A stretch of 64,000 nt of DNA from Pseudarthrobacter psychrotolerans. GTDB lineage: Bacteria > Actinomycetota > Actinomycetes > Actinomycetales > Micrococcaceae. Below the pieces are notes generated by a model that searched no databases, was not told where the DNA came from, and saw nothing but the letters and a program-made list of their open reading frames with translations. Each line of letters opens with the position of its first letter. Position 1 is the first letter of the stretch. A program made the translations under genes and the position numbers. Below are positions 1 through 8,513 of the stretch, in pieces. Location of the stretch: the NCBI RefSeq assembly GCF_009911795.1, contig NZ_CP047898.1, positions 2,542,001 through 2,606,000 of the forward strand. Reading direction: 5' to 3'.

Positions 1-1492
1 TACCGGCCTCACCCCGGACCTGGCGGGCAACGCCAAGGGCCTGCAGGCTGCCTACTTCAAGCTGCCCAAGCCCGTGCAGTCCGTCCAGAACGCACCGCTC
101 AAGGGCACGGTGACGGGTCTGACCGAAACCTTCGACACCATGAGCCCGGCCATGAAGGACAACCCCTTCTGGCAACGGCTAAACGCCAAGCTCGGCGGCG
201 ACCTGGAACTGCAGATCGCCGAGGACATCGGCGACGGCTACCCCGCCAAGTTCGCCACGGTCCTGGCCAGCAACGATCTCCCTGACATGATGTGGGTGCC
301 GCCGAACCAGGGCATCCCCAACATCGGTCCCATGCTGGAAGCCAAGTTCCAGGATCTGACCCAGTACCTCTCCGGCGACGCCGTGCTTGAGTACCCCAAC
401 CTGGCGGCCCTGAAACCGGACTCCTGGAAGACCGCCGTCGTCAACGGCAAGATCTGGGGAGCACCGATCCCGAGCACGCCGTTCGGACAGGTCTACATCG
501 GCAACCGCGAGACCTGGGCCCAGGTGGGCGGCTTCGGAGCCGGCAATGCAGAGGAATTCCTGGCGAAGGCCAAGGAAATCACCCGTCCCGGCGAGCAGAA
601 GTATGCGCTGGAACCGTCCTACATCAACGCCCTGCACATGGTGGGCGAATGGTTCGGCGCCCCCAACGGCTGGGCCGTGAACAAGGACCGCACCCTGACC
701 AACCTCTACGAGACGGACGAGTACGCGGCCAGCGTGGAATTCGTGGCCAAAATGTTCGCGGCCGGTGTGTTCTACCCGGATGCCCACGCGACGGACATCC
801 GCGCCCGCGTTGCCCACGGCAGCGTCGGCGCCCAGGTGGTCAGCGGACCGCACGACCTCGACGATTATCGTGCCCTTAACGAAACCGCCGGATTCGACAT
901 CCTGGTTCCGTTCAGCGCCGACGGCAAGGTGACTCCGACGTACGACATGGGCTACGGAACAGTGGGCTTCACACCGTTCAAGAAGGCCGACGAGGGCAAG
1001 ATCCGCGAGCTCCTCTCCCTCATGAACTACCTCTCCGCACCCTTCGGCACGGTCGAATACCTGCAGAAGAACTACGGCGAGCTGGACCAGGACTACACCC
1101 TGGACGGAAACGGCAACCCGATCCGGACCGAAACCGGCACCACCAACGCCCCGGGCCTGGTCTCGGCCCTGACCATCATGTCCAGCCCGGAGAACGTCAA
1201 TTTCAACCCCGGTTTTGACGACGACACCCGCTACGTGAACGAGCAGCAGCAAAAGCTGCTCGAGCTCGCCTGGCGCAACCCCACCAACGGGTCCTACTCG
1301 GACACCAACGCCAAGGTTGGCGCCAAGATCGGAAAGCAGCTGCGCGACAAGGTCACCGACGTTGTCACCGGCCGCGCCAAGATCAATGAACTGGAGAGCG
1401 CCGTCAAGCGCTGGAAGAGTGAAGGCGGGGACAAGATCCGCGACGAATACCAGGCAGCCCTGGCCTCCGACGCGCCCGTCTTCCGCACCTAG
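1..1492 (+). CDS. Extracellular solute-binding protein of an ABC sugar importer, 5' end outside window
   Basis: The frame is open from base 2 to the TAG at 1490-1492 with no start or signal peptide inside the window, so the N-terminus with the expected lipobox lies upstream. About 496 residues are visible. Composition and layout (a Trp/Pro/Asn-rich middle, a segment DNPFWQRLNAKLGGDLELQI, then NDLPDMMWVPP) resemble the LplA/family-1 binding proteins that deliver sugars to MalF/MalG-type permeases. It is followed after 70 bp by a LacI regulator in the same direction, which fits a sugar-uptake operon whose permeases would lie upstream, although that part cannot be seen. The substrate is unknown. 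An internal GTG at 74 is in frame but is not a credible start because the frame stays coding before it. Confidence 0.85.
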   Translation, partial: TGLTPDLAGNAKGLQAAYFKLPKPVQSVQNAPLKGTVTGLTETFDTMSPAMKDNPFWQRLNAKLGGDLELQIAEDIGDGYPAKFATVLASNDLPDMMWVPPNQGIPNIGPMLEAKFQDLTQYLSGDAVLEYPNLAALKPDSWKTAVVNGKIWGAPIPSTPFGQVYIGNRETWAQVGGFGAGNAEEFLAKAKEITRPGEQKYALEPSYINALHMVGEWFGAPNGWAVNKDRTLTNLYETDEYAASVEFVAKMFAAGVFYPDAHATDIRARVAHGSVGAQVVSGPHDLDDYRALNETAGFDILVPFSADGKVTPTYDMGYGTVGFTPFKKADEGKIRELLSLMNYLSAPFGTVEYLQKNYGELDQDYTLDGNGNPIRTETGTTNAPGLVSALTIMSSPENVNFNPGFDDDTRYVNEQQQKLLELAWRNPTNGSYSDTNAKVGAKIGKQLRDKVTDVVTGRAKINELESAVKRWKSEGGDKIRDEYQAALASDAPVFRT

Positions 1493-1562
1493 TCCGGTTC
1501 CCGCGGCGGCGGGCAAGGACCCAGCAATGACAGTCAAGCCACGGAACGATCAAGGAGAAACC

Positions 1563-2606
1563 ATGGCAATCACAACAGGCACGGGACAGCGGCCGACTAT
1601 CCGCATGGTGGCGGAACTCGCGGGGGTCTCGACGGCCACGGTGTCCTACGTTCTGTCCGGGCGCAGCGGCGACGGCGGGCCCCGGGTTTCGGACCCGACG
1701 GCGGATAAGGTCAGGTCCGCGGCCGAGAAGCTGGGTTACCGGCCGAACCAGGCGGCACGCGCCATCCGGACCGGGCGCACCAACACCGTGATCCTGTCGC
1801 TGACCATGCTCTCCGACCCGTGGTCTCTCTCGGTCATCGAGGCCGTTCAGCGGGCCGCCGCGCCGTTGGGAATCACGCCGATGATCCTGGGCGATGCCGA
1901 GTGGGTCAAGGTCCTGGGCACGCACAATGCGGACGCCGTCTTTGTGGACGCCGTGGGCGAGCGGGACCGGGATGAACCGCGCCGGCTCGCCGCCCACGGA
2001 ACCACCCTGGTTGTCTTCGACGAACTGCTGGAACCGGCCGGCTTCGATGTGATCCGCTCGATCGCCGGACCCGGCTGCGGCCTGGTCATGGCTCACTTGC
2101 TCGACGGGCACCGCAATATCGGCTGCCTGACCACCTCGACGGCGTCCGGCTCCAGAGGGGCGCCGCGTTACCTGGCCTACGTCGAGGCCCTCGGAGCCGC
2201 AGGGATTCCGGTGCAGGAGGACTACGTGGGTGTCTTCGACGGCACGTCGGCCGGAGCGTATGCGACAGCTACGCGCTTGCTCGGCCAGCGGGACCGGCCC
2301 ACTGCGCTCTACGTCACCTCGGACTACGCGGCCATCAGCGCCATCAACGCCGCCCAGCGGCTGGGCCTGACCGTGGGCCAGGACGTGGACATCATCGGTG
2401 TCGGCAACACGGTCGAAGGCGAACGGATGTCCCCGTCGCTGAGCACCGTAGGTCCCGTGGACCTGTTTGACCGGCTCGCGCGGCTGCTGCTCCAACGGGC
2501 CACAGGTACAGGGCCCGACGCCGAACCCGGTGTCCTGGACTTCCCCTGGCAGCTGTTTGTCCGGGAATCGGCACCGCACCGCGGCGCCGCAACAAGACTT
2601 TACTGA
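1563..2606 (+). CDS. LacI family transcriptional regulator
   Basis: This 347-residue repressor has the usual LacI length and layout. An N-terminal helix-turn-helix covers residues about 11-35 (MVAELAGVSTATVSYVLS), followed by the hinge-helix region (KLGYRPNQAARAI) and a periplasmic-binding-protein-like effector domain. The ATG at 1563 is chosen because AAGGAG lies 6 bases upstream; the frame continues further upstream but without a good start. It sits between the binding-protein gene and a Gfo/Idh/MocA oxidoreductase, all on the same strand, so it probably controls this local sugar locus. The loop after the recognition helix (SGRSGDGGPRVS) is longer than in LacI itself, a variation common in actinobacterial members. 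The effector is unknown. Confidence 0.93.
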   Translation: MAITTGTGQRPTIRMVAELAGVSTATVSYVLSGRSGDGGPRVSDPTADKVRSAAEKLGYRPNQAARAIRTGRTNTVILSLTMLSDPWSLSVIEAVQRAAAPLGITPMILGDAEWVKVLGTHNADAVFVDAVGERDRDEPRRLAAHGTTLVVFDELLEPAGFDVIRSIAGPGCGLVMAHLLDGHRNIGCLTTSTASGSRGAPRYLAYVEALGAAGIPVQEDYVGVFDGTSAGAYATATRLLGQRDRPTALYVTSDYAAISAINAAQRLGLTVGQDVDIIGVGNTVEGERMSPSLSTVGPVDLFDRLARLLLQRATGTGPDAEPGVLDFPWQLFVRESAPHRGAATRLY

Positions 2607-2623
2607 GAACCGACAGAAGGTAC

Positions 2624-3826
2624 ATGCACATCATGGAGAAGGATTTGAAGGTCGGCATCGTAGGGTTCGGGCTGCGTGCCGGGCTGTGGCGCCACGCGCA
2701 TAAACCGGGCCAAGGCTCGGAAGTCACCATCGTGTGTGACACGAGCGAGCGTGGCCGCGCAGATGCGGCCGAACGCATTCCCTCCGCACGGATAACGGCG
2801 GACCTTGAGGAGCTGCTGGGCAGCGGCATTGACGCCGTTCTGGTGCTCACACCGGACAACCAGCACGCCGCCGTCGCGGTCCGCACACTAAGGGCCGGAA
2901 TTGCCACGTTCTGCGAGAAGCCCCTGGACGTCACCATCGAGGCCGCGGACCTCATCCTGCAGACCGCCTATGACACCGGTACGCGGCTCTACGTTGGCCA
3001 CAACATGCGGCACATGCCGGTGGTTGTCCAGATGCGCAAGCTCATCGAGGAAGGCCGGATCGGCGAGGTCAAGGCCATTTGGTGCCGGCACTTCGTGGGC
3101 CACGGCGGAGACTACTACTTCAAGGACTGGCACTCCGAACGCAAAAACGTCACGTCCCTGCTGCTGCAAAAGGGGGCCCATGACATCGACGTTATCCACT
3201 GGCTAGCCAAGGGCTACACGCAGCGTGTGTCCGCCGTCGGGGATCTGGCCGTCTATGGCTCGGTGACCACGCGCAGCGACAACAGCGGAAAGCGGATGGG
3301 TGACTGGTACTCCCTTGCGAACTGGCCGCCCAGCGAGCAGCAGGACCTGGCCGCGACAATCGACATCGAGGACATCTCCATGATGAACATGGTGCTGGAC
3401 AACGGCGTGCTTGCTTCCTACCAGCAGTGCCACTTCACGCCCGACTACTGGCGGAACTACACCATCATCGGAACCAAGGGCAGGATCGAGAACTTCGGTG
3501 ACGGCCCCGGCGACAAGATCAAGGTCTGGACCACGCGCACCTCCGGTTTCGCGGAGCCCGACGATGTCATCGAAATCCAGGATGGCGGAGGCGGCCATGG
3601 CGGCGCCGATCCAAACCTGATCGCCGAATTCCTGCGCTTCGCAGCCGAGGGCGGCCGGACCCAGACCAGTCCCATCGCGGCCCGTCAGGCAGTGGCCGCG
3701 GGCGTCCTGGCCGCCGAGTCCCTGCGCGGCAACGGATCGGCCCGGGAAGTTCCTGCCGTGCCCGCAGACCTCATGGGCTACTTCAACGCCGGCCAGCCGG
3801 CCAAGAGCCCGGAATTGGCCCTTTGA
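2624..3826 (+). CDS. Gfo/Idh/MocA family NAD(P)-dependent oxidoreductase
   Basis: The 400-residue protein has the two-domain layout of the glucose-fructose oxidoreductase/inositol dehydrogenase/MocA family. An N-terminal Rossmann fold starts at residue 10 (VGIVGFGLRAG). The family EKP motif is at residues 98-100 (FCEKPLDV). The C-terminal alpha/beta substrate domain contains the KGAHDIDVIHW segment with the usual catalytic His. Such enzymes oxidise sugar hydroxyls or C-alpha positions. The ATG at 2624 follows AGAAGG at short spacing; a second in-frame ATG at 2633 would have a longer spacing, so the first nine bases are uncertain. It lies 17 bp after the lacI gene, probably cotranscribed. The exact substrate cannot be read from sequence. 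Confidence 0.92.
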   Translation: MHIMEKDLKVGIVGFGLRAGLWRHAHKPGQGSEVTIVCDTSERGRADAAERIPSARITADLEELLGSGIDAVLVLTPDNQHAAVAVRTLRAGIATFCEKPLDVTIEAADLILQTAYDTGTRLYVGHNMRHMPVVVQMRKLIEEGRIGEVKAIWCRHFVGHGGDYYFKDWHSERKNVTSLLLQKGAHDIDVIHWLAKGYTQRVSAVGDLAVYGSVTTRSDNSGKRMGDWYSLANWPPSEQQDLAATIDIEDISMMNMVLDNGVLASYQQCHFTPDYWRNYTIIGTKGRIENFGDGPGDKIKVWTTRTSGFAEPDDVIEIQDGGGGHGGADPNLIAEFLRFAAEGGRTQTSPIAARQAVAAGVLAAESLRGNGSAREVPAVPADLMGYFNAGQPAKSPELAL

Positions 3827-3853
3827 CCAGCCTGGCAACCGTGACACTGCCCT

Positions 3854-3944
3854 AACCCAACCCTCTCTCACATCCCGCAGGTTTCAACCCAACGCTCTCT
3901 CACATCCCGCAGGTTTCAACCCAACGCTCTCTCACCTCCCGCAG
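3854..3944 (+). repeat. 32-bp direct tandem repeat, 2.8 copies
   Basis: Units start at 3854, 3886 and 3918. Each begins AACCCAAC and contains CTCTCTCACATCCCGCAGG. Unit 2 differs from unit 1 at one base (C to G at unit position 9), and unit 3 has one further change and ends early at GCAG. The array lies between the oxidoreductase stop and a strong ribosome binding site at 3950. It may be a slipped duplication of a leader region; no protein is encoded across it. Confidence 0.9.
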
Positions 3945-3962
3945 CACCCGAAGGAGATATTC

Positions 3963-4043
3963 ATGACCATGAATACACGAATACGCATCGGACTCTCACT
4001 CCTGGCAACAGGCCGTCAACAGGAATTCGGAGACTCAGAACTG
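3963..4043 (+). pseudogene. Truncated 5' end of a lost gene (possible secreted or lipoprotein start)
   Basis: A near-perfect ribosome binding site (GAAGGAGATATTC) stands immediately before the ATG at 3963. The first codons give MTMNTRIRIGLSLLATG, a short basic n-region followed by hydrophobic residues, as at the start of an actinobacterial signal peptide. The expected hydrophobic core and lipobox do not follow: the frame turns into non-protein-like sequence that overlaps the 3' end of the convergent lipoprotein gene at 4044. I infer that a gene formerly following the oxidoreductase, possibly another binding protein, lost all but its start by recombination. The frame technically continues to 4304, but only the first 20 codons or so look coding. 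The breakpoint is not exact. Confidence 0.4.
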
Positions 4044-4796
4044 CTACCCCGCGGCGGCCAGGACTGCGCCCGCCCGTTGACCCATAGCGCCGCCGGCTGT
4101 GAAGCCAATGACCTCTATCAGGACTTCTTCTTCGTGGTGCACATCTGTGACATTCACGGAGCGGGCCGATCCCTCACGCATGCCTGCCGGGATACCGTCA
4201 ACAGCCACTCCCCACCTGTAAACCGCGGGGTCACTGGATTCCCAACTGACTCTGACCTCACTGATAGTCCCCACCGTAGAGAGAACCTCGATACGAACGT
4301 TTGAGGCCGCTGCCAGATACAGGGGCGTTGTGCTGATGCGAACGGGGGTCTCCAAAACGTCGGTGCCGCCAGCAATCCCTGTCACCCGCAGAATCATGAC
4401 TCCTTCAAACTCTGCCTCGTAAGTGTGTTTGAGGACAGGATCAGTGGTGGTCCGGTCGTAGCTTCCGTCGCCGTCCAGATCCCATTCATACTTGACCACG
4501 ACGCCTGCGGACTCTGAGGCATCGTAAGTAACTTGCGAACCCGGAGGCCCGGAAAAGCCGCTGATGGTCAGCCACGCCTCGACACCAGTCTGCTTCTGCT
4601 TGCCCAGCGGGATAGTGATCGCTTGAACCGGCGCCCCTGAGGCCTGAGCCGATGAAGTCGGACCGACAGTGGGGACGGCACTGGGCGGACTGACTTCCAG
4701 TGTGTTCGGCGTCGGATGCCCGCTGGGCACACCATCTGCGCAACCGGTCAATATCAGTAGTGCTGCCGCAGCGGCGGTCCAGGCGGATGCCTTCAT
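4044..4796 (-). CDS. PKD-domain lipoprotein
   Basis: A 250-residue secreted lipoprotein. A short signal peptide ends in the lipobox LILTGC with the lipidated Cys at residue 19. A Ser/Thr/Pro-rich linker follows, then a PKD-like beta-sandwich recognisable from GPPGSQVTYDASES, the YEWDLDGDGSYD calcium-loop-like turn and the following HTY. It would be anchored on the outer face of the membrane, and PKD domains usually serve protein or polysaccharide binding. The start at 4796 is preferred because GGGGGAG stands four bases before it; a second ATG at 4808 has no such site. It runs convergent to the broken gene at 3963 and is not obviously cotranscribed with the sugar genes. Its specific role is unknown. 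Confidence 0.75.
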   Translation of the reverse strand: MKASAWTAAAAALLILTGCADGVPSGHPTPNTLEVSPPSAVPTVGPTSSAQASGAPVQAITIPLGKQKQTGVEAWLTISGFSGPPGSQVTYDASESAGVVVKYEWDLDGDGSYDRTTTDPVLKHTYEAEFEGVMILRVTGIAGGTDVLETPVRISTTPLYLAAASNVRIEVLSTVGTISEVRVSWESSDPAVYRWGVAVDGIPAGMREGSARSVNVTDVHHEEEVLIEVIGFTAGGAMGQRAGAVLAAAG

Positions 4797-5024
4797 GTTC
4801 TCCCCCATGAATTGAATTGATCCCAGTGGACCACGCGGACCGGCACCCGTCCAGCACTCGTGGCTGCCGCGAAAGCCGGACCCAGTACACAGACCTTAAA
4901 CACCGCAGTCCCGACCGGAACCAAAGTTCCAACCGGGACGGTAGGTGCCGCCCGCCGTCGTGCGCTTCCCGCTGAAGCTTCCTACAGAAGCTGCGTCCGG
5001 AAGAGTCCGACGGCGGAGCGGTAC

Positions 5025-6383
5025 TTAGCTGATGGCGGACTTCATCTCGTCCACGGCCTTCTTGCCGGCCTCGTCTGTGGACAGGCGGTTGAAGAGGACC
5101 TCGGAGGTGTAACGCTTGACGATTTCCTGGATGGCGCCGGCGCCCTTCGGCGGCGGGGCCGGAGCCTCGCCTAGTTCGCCCTTGATCTGGTCGATGAACT
5201 TGACCACCTTGACATCGGCGGGCGTCAGCTTTGACTCGATGGCTGTCCGGACGTCGGAGTTCGGGTAGACGCCGCGGTCGGCCAGCAGGGCCTCGCCCGC
5301 CTTGGTGTTGTTGGCCAGGAAGTTGATGAACTTGGCCGTTTCCACGGGGTGCTTGGTGCGCGATGAGGCCGACCAGAACTGGGATGCCTTGTACCAGAGC
5401 TTGGCGTCGGCAGCCTTGCCGGTGGTGGACGGGAACCGCAGGATCTGCAGGTCGGTTCCCGCAGCCTTCTCCAGCGCCGGCAGCTGGTTGGACCACCAGA
5501 AGGCGAGCCCGTTCTTGCCCGTGGCAAGGCCACTCTGGTCAAGCGGCGCGGCCTCAGCTTCCACAACCTCTGATGCAGATGGCACAGCCTTCTTCTCGCT
5601 GAGCTGCTTCAGGAAAGCCCACCAGCCGGCGATGTCGGAGGGCTCGAAGCCCAGCTTGCCGTCGGACGTGTACAGGGTCTTGCCGTTCTGCCGGAGCCAG
5701 ACTCCCAGCGAGGCTTCATCCGTGCCGTAGGCAGCGGAGCCGTAAGTACCCTTCGGGGACTTCTCGGTGATTTCGGCGGAGATTCGGCCAAAGTCTTCCC
5801 AAGTCCAGGTCTTGTCGTCGGGAAGTTCAACGCCTGCGGCCTTGAAGACGGCGGGGTTGGCCAGGATGGTGGCCGCGTTGATGCCGGCGGCGATGCCGGT
5901 CAGCCCCTTTTCGCCTTTCCCGGCATTGAGGGCTGCTTCGTCCAGCTTTGAGGTGTCGATTTCGTACTTGGAGAGGTCCAGCAGCGCGCCGCGGCTTGAG
6001 TACTCCGTGATGTATTTCTCGTCCATCTGGATGATGTCCGGGGCATCGTTGGCAGCGACCTGGGTGGCCAGCTTGTCCCAGTATCCGCTCCAGTCGCCGT
6101 ACTCCGGCTTGATCTTGATGTTGGGATTCTCGGCCTCGAAAGCCGCGATGGCCGCCTGCGTCAGCTGGGCGCGCTTGTCGCTGCCCCACCAGGAGAAGCG
6201 CAGCTCAACGGGTCCGCCGTCGCTCTGCGGGGAGGCTCCCCCGCCGCAGGCACTCAGGGCAAGCACGACGGCGGCTGCCGCGGCAACCACGCCCGTCTTG
6301 CGGAAACGGCGGGGTGCGCCGGTGGATGGCGTCTCTGCCTTGCGGATCTTGGCATCTGACTCAGTGCGGTAGAAAAGCGCCAC
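5025..6383 (-). CDS. Sugar ABC transporter substrate-binding lipoprotein
   Basis: A 452-residue family-1 extracellular solute-binding protein. The signal segment VVAAAAAVVLALSACGGG carries a lipobox with the Cys at residue 46, and the mature part has the features of maltose/xylo-oligosaccharide-type binders (RFSWWGSDKRAQLTQAAI, FEAENPNIKIKPEYGDW). The start is a GTG at 6383 with GGAG six bases upstream. It lies downstream of two permease genes on the same strand but has its own promoter and LacI-type operator at 6429-6479, which would allow high expression of the binding protein relative to the permeases. The shared operator with the uronate operon at 29-35 kb suggests a uronate or uronate-containing oligosaccharide as ligand; this is inference. 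Confidence 0.93.
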   Translation of the reverse strand: MALFYRTESDAKIRKAETPSTGAPRRFRKTGVVAAAAAVVLALSACGGGASPQSDGGPVELRFSWWGSDKRAQLTQAAIAAFEAENPNIKIKPEYGDWSGYWDKLATQVAANDAPDIIQMDEKYITEYSSRGALLDLSKYEIDTSKLDEAALNAGKGEKGLTGIAAGINAATILANPAVFKAAGVELPDDKTWTWEDFGRISAEITEKSPKGTYGSAAYGTDEASLGVWLRQNGKTLYTSDGKLGFEPSDIAGWWAFLKQLSEKKAVPSASEVVEAEAAPLDQSGLATGKNGLAFWWSNQLPALEKAAGTDLQILRFPSTTGKAADAKLWYKASQFWSASSRTKHPVETAKFINFLANNTKAGEALLADRGVYPNSDVRTAIESKLTPADVKVVKFIDQIKGELGEAPAPPPKGAGAIQEIVKRYTSEVLFNRLSTDEAGKKAVDEMKSAIS

Positions 6384-6428
6384 TGGGTACTCCGATCTTC
6401 ATTGATCTGGCTATGGGGAAAGTAAACG

Positions 6429-6442
6429 AGAAAGCGTTTTCT
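6429..6442. promoter_or_regulatory. LacI-family operator AGAAAGCGTTTTCT (copy 1), start-site position
   Basis: This 14-bp near-perfect palindrome is identical at four places in the window (also 8799, 35218, 35295). Here it lies just downstream of a plausible minus-strand -10 box (TAGTAT at 6451-6456), so a bound repressor would block the start of transcription of the binding-protein gene. LacI-family operators typically have such A/T arms around a central CG. Confidence 0.8.
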
Positions 6443-6450
6443 TGACTCTC

Positions 6451-6479
6451 ATACTACAAGTCCTTGACTTGTATTACAA
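6451..6479 (-). promoter_or_regulatory. Predicted promoter of the binding-protein gene
   Basis: Read on the minus strand, TTGTAA (6474-6479) and TAGTAT (6451-6456) are separated by 17 bases, each matching four of six consensus positions. The operator at 6429-6442 follows at the expected start site. The GTG start is about 60 bases further on. Confidence 0.5.
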
Positions 6480-6480
6480 G
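6468..6480. promoter_or_regulatory. Palindrome CTTGTATTACAAG, GntR/FadR-like site over the -35 box
   Basis: A perfect 6+1+6 palindrome covering the predicted -35 box of the binding-protein promoter. It fits the TNGTNNNACNA pattern known for FadR-subfamily GntR regulators. Which regulator binds it cannot be told; the only GntR gene in the window (36580-37284) has its own, different-looking sites. Confidence 0.4.
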
Positions 6481-6628
6481 ATGTTTCTCTTGGCCCGTAC
6501 CTTGGGCCAGGGGCCAATGGGCTGGGCCTGGGCGGACGTTCCGCTCGGCCCGGCCGGCCCGGCGGGATACGCCAATGGCCCGTCCGCAGGGGACAGGCCA
6601 CCGACTGGTGCAAGGTGCTTCGCTGGAT

Positions 6629-7579
6629 CTACTTGATGCCTGTGGTGGCGATGCCCTTGATGAGGAACCGCTGGCCGAAGAGGAACACCAGGAACACCGG
6701 CAGGAGGGACACGATGGACATCGCGAACAGCGATCCCCAACTGGTGGCGGACTGCGAATCCACAAAGGCGCGCAGCGCAACGGGAACGGTGAACATGTCC
6801 GGATCCGTCAGGTAGATCAGGGCGCCGAAGAAGTCGTTCCACGTCCAGATGAAGGTGAAGATGGTGGTGGTGGCCAGTGCCGGCACCATCAGGGGCAGGA
6901 TGACCCGCAGGAAGATGCGCGGGTGGCCGGCGCCGTCGATCCTTGCCGCTTCATCCAGGTCCTTCGGGATGCCGCGGATGAACTGGACCATCAGGAACAC
7001 GAAGAACGCATCCGTGGCCAGCAGCTTGGGCACAATGAGCGGCCAGAAGGTGTTCACCCAGCCGATCTGCGAGAACAGGATGTACTGCGGCACGATCACC
7101 ACGTGGAACGGGAGCATGATGGTCAGCAGCATGATGCCGAAGAACAGCTTCTTGCCCGTGAACTGGAGCCGCGCGAATGCGTAGGCGGCCATGGAGCAGG
7201 AGATCAGGTTTCCCAGGATGGAGCCGATCACCACGATGGCCGAGTTGAGCATGTAATGGCCGAACGGGTGCGTCAGCGCGGACCAGCCGTCCGTGTAGTT
7301 GCTCATCTCCAGGCTGTTGAGCCACAGGCCCGGCTCGCGGAAGATCAGCTCATTGGCCCGGAGTGAAGAGACCACCATCCACAGCAGCGGGTAGATCATC
7401 AGGCCGCCGGCGAGGATCAGGATGGCATGTTTGACCAGTGCCCTGGTGCGGGCAGCCCTGCTGAAAGCGAGCGTGCCGCGGGACTCGCGGCGCTTCGCGG
7501 GCTTGCGGTGGTTCGTAGGCTTACCGGCGCCGGCGGTGTTTTTGTCCGGGGCGGGCAGCGTCTCAAGTTTAGTCGTCAT
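6629..7579 (-). CDS. ABC sugar transporter permease, MalG/CUT1 type
   Basis: A 316-residue inner-membrane permease with about six hydrophobic segments and the conserved cytoplasmic EAA loop near the C-terminus (EAARIDGAGHPRIFLRVILP), which contacts the ATPase subunit. The N-terminal tail of about 45 residues is long, polar and Lys/Arg-rich, as is common in Arthrobacter homologues. The ATG at 7579 overlaps the end of the upstream permease gene by 11 bases, so the two are translationally coupled. No ATPase gene is nearby; actinobacterial CUT1 importers usually share one MsiK-type ATPase encoded elsewhere. The frame extends further upstream, but that part duplicates the preceding gene and is not used. 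Confidence 0.94.
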   Translation of the reverse strand: MTTKLETLPAPDKNTAGAGKPTNHRKPAKRRESRGTLAFSRAARTRALVKHAILILAGGLMIYPLLWMVVSSLRANELIFREPGLWLNSLEMSNYTDGWSALTHPFGHYMLNSAIVVIGSILGNLISCSMAAYAFARLQFTGKKLFFGIMLLTIMLPFHVVIVPQYILFSQIGWVNTFWPLIVPKLLATDAFFVFLMVQFIRGIPKDLDEAARIDGAGHPRIFLRVILPLMVPALATTTIFTFIWTWNDFFGALIYLTDPDMFTVPVALRAFVDSQSATSWGSLFAMSIVSLLPVFLVFLFGQRFLIKGIATTGIK

Positions 7580-8513
7580 AGAAAACCCAATACTTTGCAG
7601 CGATGAAGTTGATGGCGGTGAACACGCCGATGATGACCAGCAGGAACCACGCCATTGCGGAGGCGTAGCCCATGTCGAACTGGCCAAAGCCCTTCTGGTA
7701 CAGGTACAGCGTGAAGAACATCGTGGAGTCCGAAGGGCCGCCATTGCCGCCGGAAACGATGAACGCCTGTGTGAAGGACTGGAAGGATCCGATGATCTGG
7801 AGCACCAGGTTGAAGAAAATGATGGGGCTGAGCATGGGAAGCGTGATCCGCCAGAACTGCTGGAGCGTGCTGGCTCCGTCCACCCTCGCTGCCTCGTAGT
7901 ACATCACCGGAATCTGGCGGAGGCCGGCCAGGAAAATGATCATCGGGGCGCCGAAGGTCCACACGTGCAGCAGCACGATGGAGCCCAGCGCCGTGCTCGG
8001 ATCGGAAATCCAGCCCGGACCCTGGATGCCGAACATGGCCAGGGCCTGGTTGACCAGGCCGGTGGTGCCGAAGATCTGCTTCCACAGGATGGCAACAGCC
8101 ACGGAACCGCCCAGCAGGGACGGCAGGTAGAAGATGGAGCGGTAGAACGGCAGTCCGCGCAGGCCCTTGTCCAGCACCAGCGCGATCAGCAGGGCAACAC
8201 CAAGCTGCAGCGGGACGCCGACAAAGACGTAGGTGAACGTCACGCCCAGCGAGTTGTGCAGCCGGGCGTCGCCGAACATGCGGATGAAGTTGTCCAGCCC
8301 GACCCATTCCGGCGGCTGCAGCAGGTTGTAATCGGTGAAGGACAGGTACAGGGACATCAGCATCGGACCGACGGTGATGGCAACAAGGCCCACCAGCCAC
8401 GGCAGCAGGAAGATGTAGGCGGCCTTATTGTCCCGGCCGTTGGCTTTTTTCTCTGCTGCCGTCATGGGGCCCTTGCGGCGCTTGAGGGTGCTCAGTTCGC
8501 TGATGGCACTCAT
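7569..8513 (-). CDS. ABC sugar transporter permease, MalF/CUT1 type
   Basis: A 314-residue permease with membrane segments beginning at AYIFLLPWLVGLVAITVGP, and the EAA motif EAARVDGASTLQQFWRITLP in the second half. It pairs with the downstream MalG-type permease to form the channel of a carbohydrate importer. The ATG at 8513 has GGAG eight bases upstream and overlaps by ATGA with a short leader reading frame (8510-8599) that carries a much stronger ribosome binding site, so translation is probably coupled to that leader. The transcript would start near 8770, where two LacI-type operator sequences flank the promoter. Confidence 0.94.
   Translation of the reverse strand: MSAISELSTLKRRKGPMTAAEKKANGRDNKAAYIFLLPWLVGLVAITVGPMLMSLYLSFTDYNLLQPPEWVGLDNFIRMFGDARLHNSLGVTFTYVFVGVPLQLGVALLIALVLDKGLRGLPFYRSIFYLPSLLGGSVAVAILWKQIFGTTGLVNQALAMFGIQGPGWISDPSTALGSIVLLHVWTFGAPMIIFLAGLRQIPVMYYEAARVDGASTLQQFWRITLPMLSPIIFFNLVLQIIGSFQSFTQAFIVSGGNGGPSDSTMFFTLYLYQKGFGQFDMGYASAMAWFLLVIIGVFTAINFIAAKYWVFYDD

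Larger units (their letters stand above)
6384..6628. other. Intergenic region between binding-protein gene and permease gene
   Basis: It holds the promoter, operator and palindrome listed separately at 6429-6480. The remainder (6481-6628) is GC-rich with several overlapping short inverted repeats built from TTGGCCC and GGGCCAA, which could act as a transcription terminator or attenuator after the permease gene. No coding frame is convincing here. Confidence 0.5.

Noticed and set aside
179..1537. Minus-strand open frame of about 450 codons opposite the first binding-protein gene
   Set aside because: Shadow frame with no start signal and no recognisable domain.
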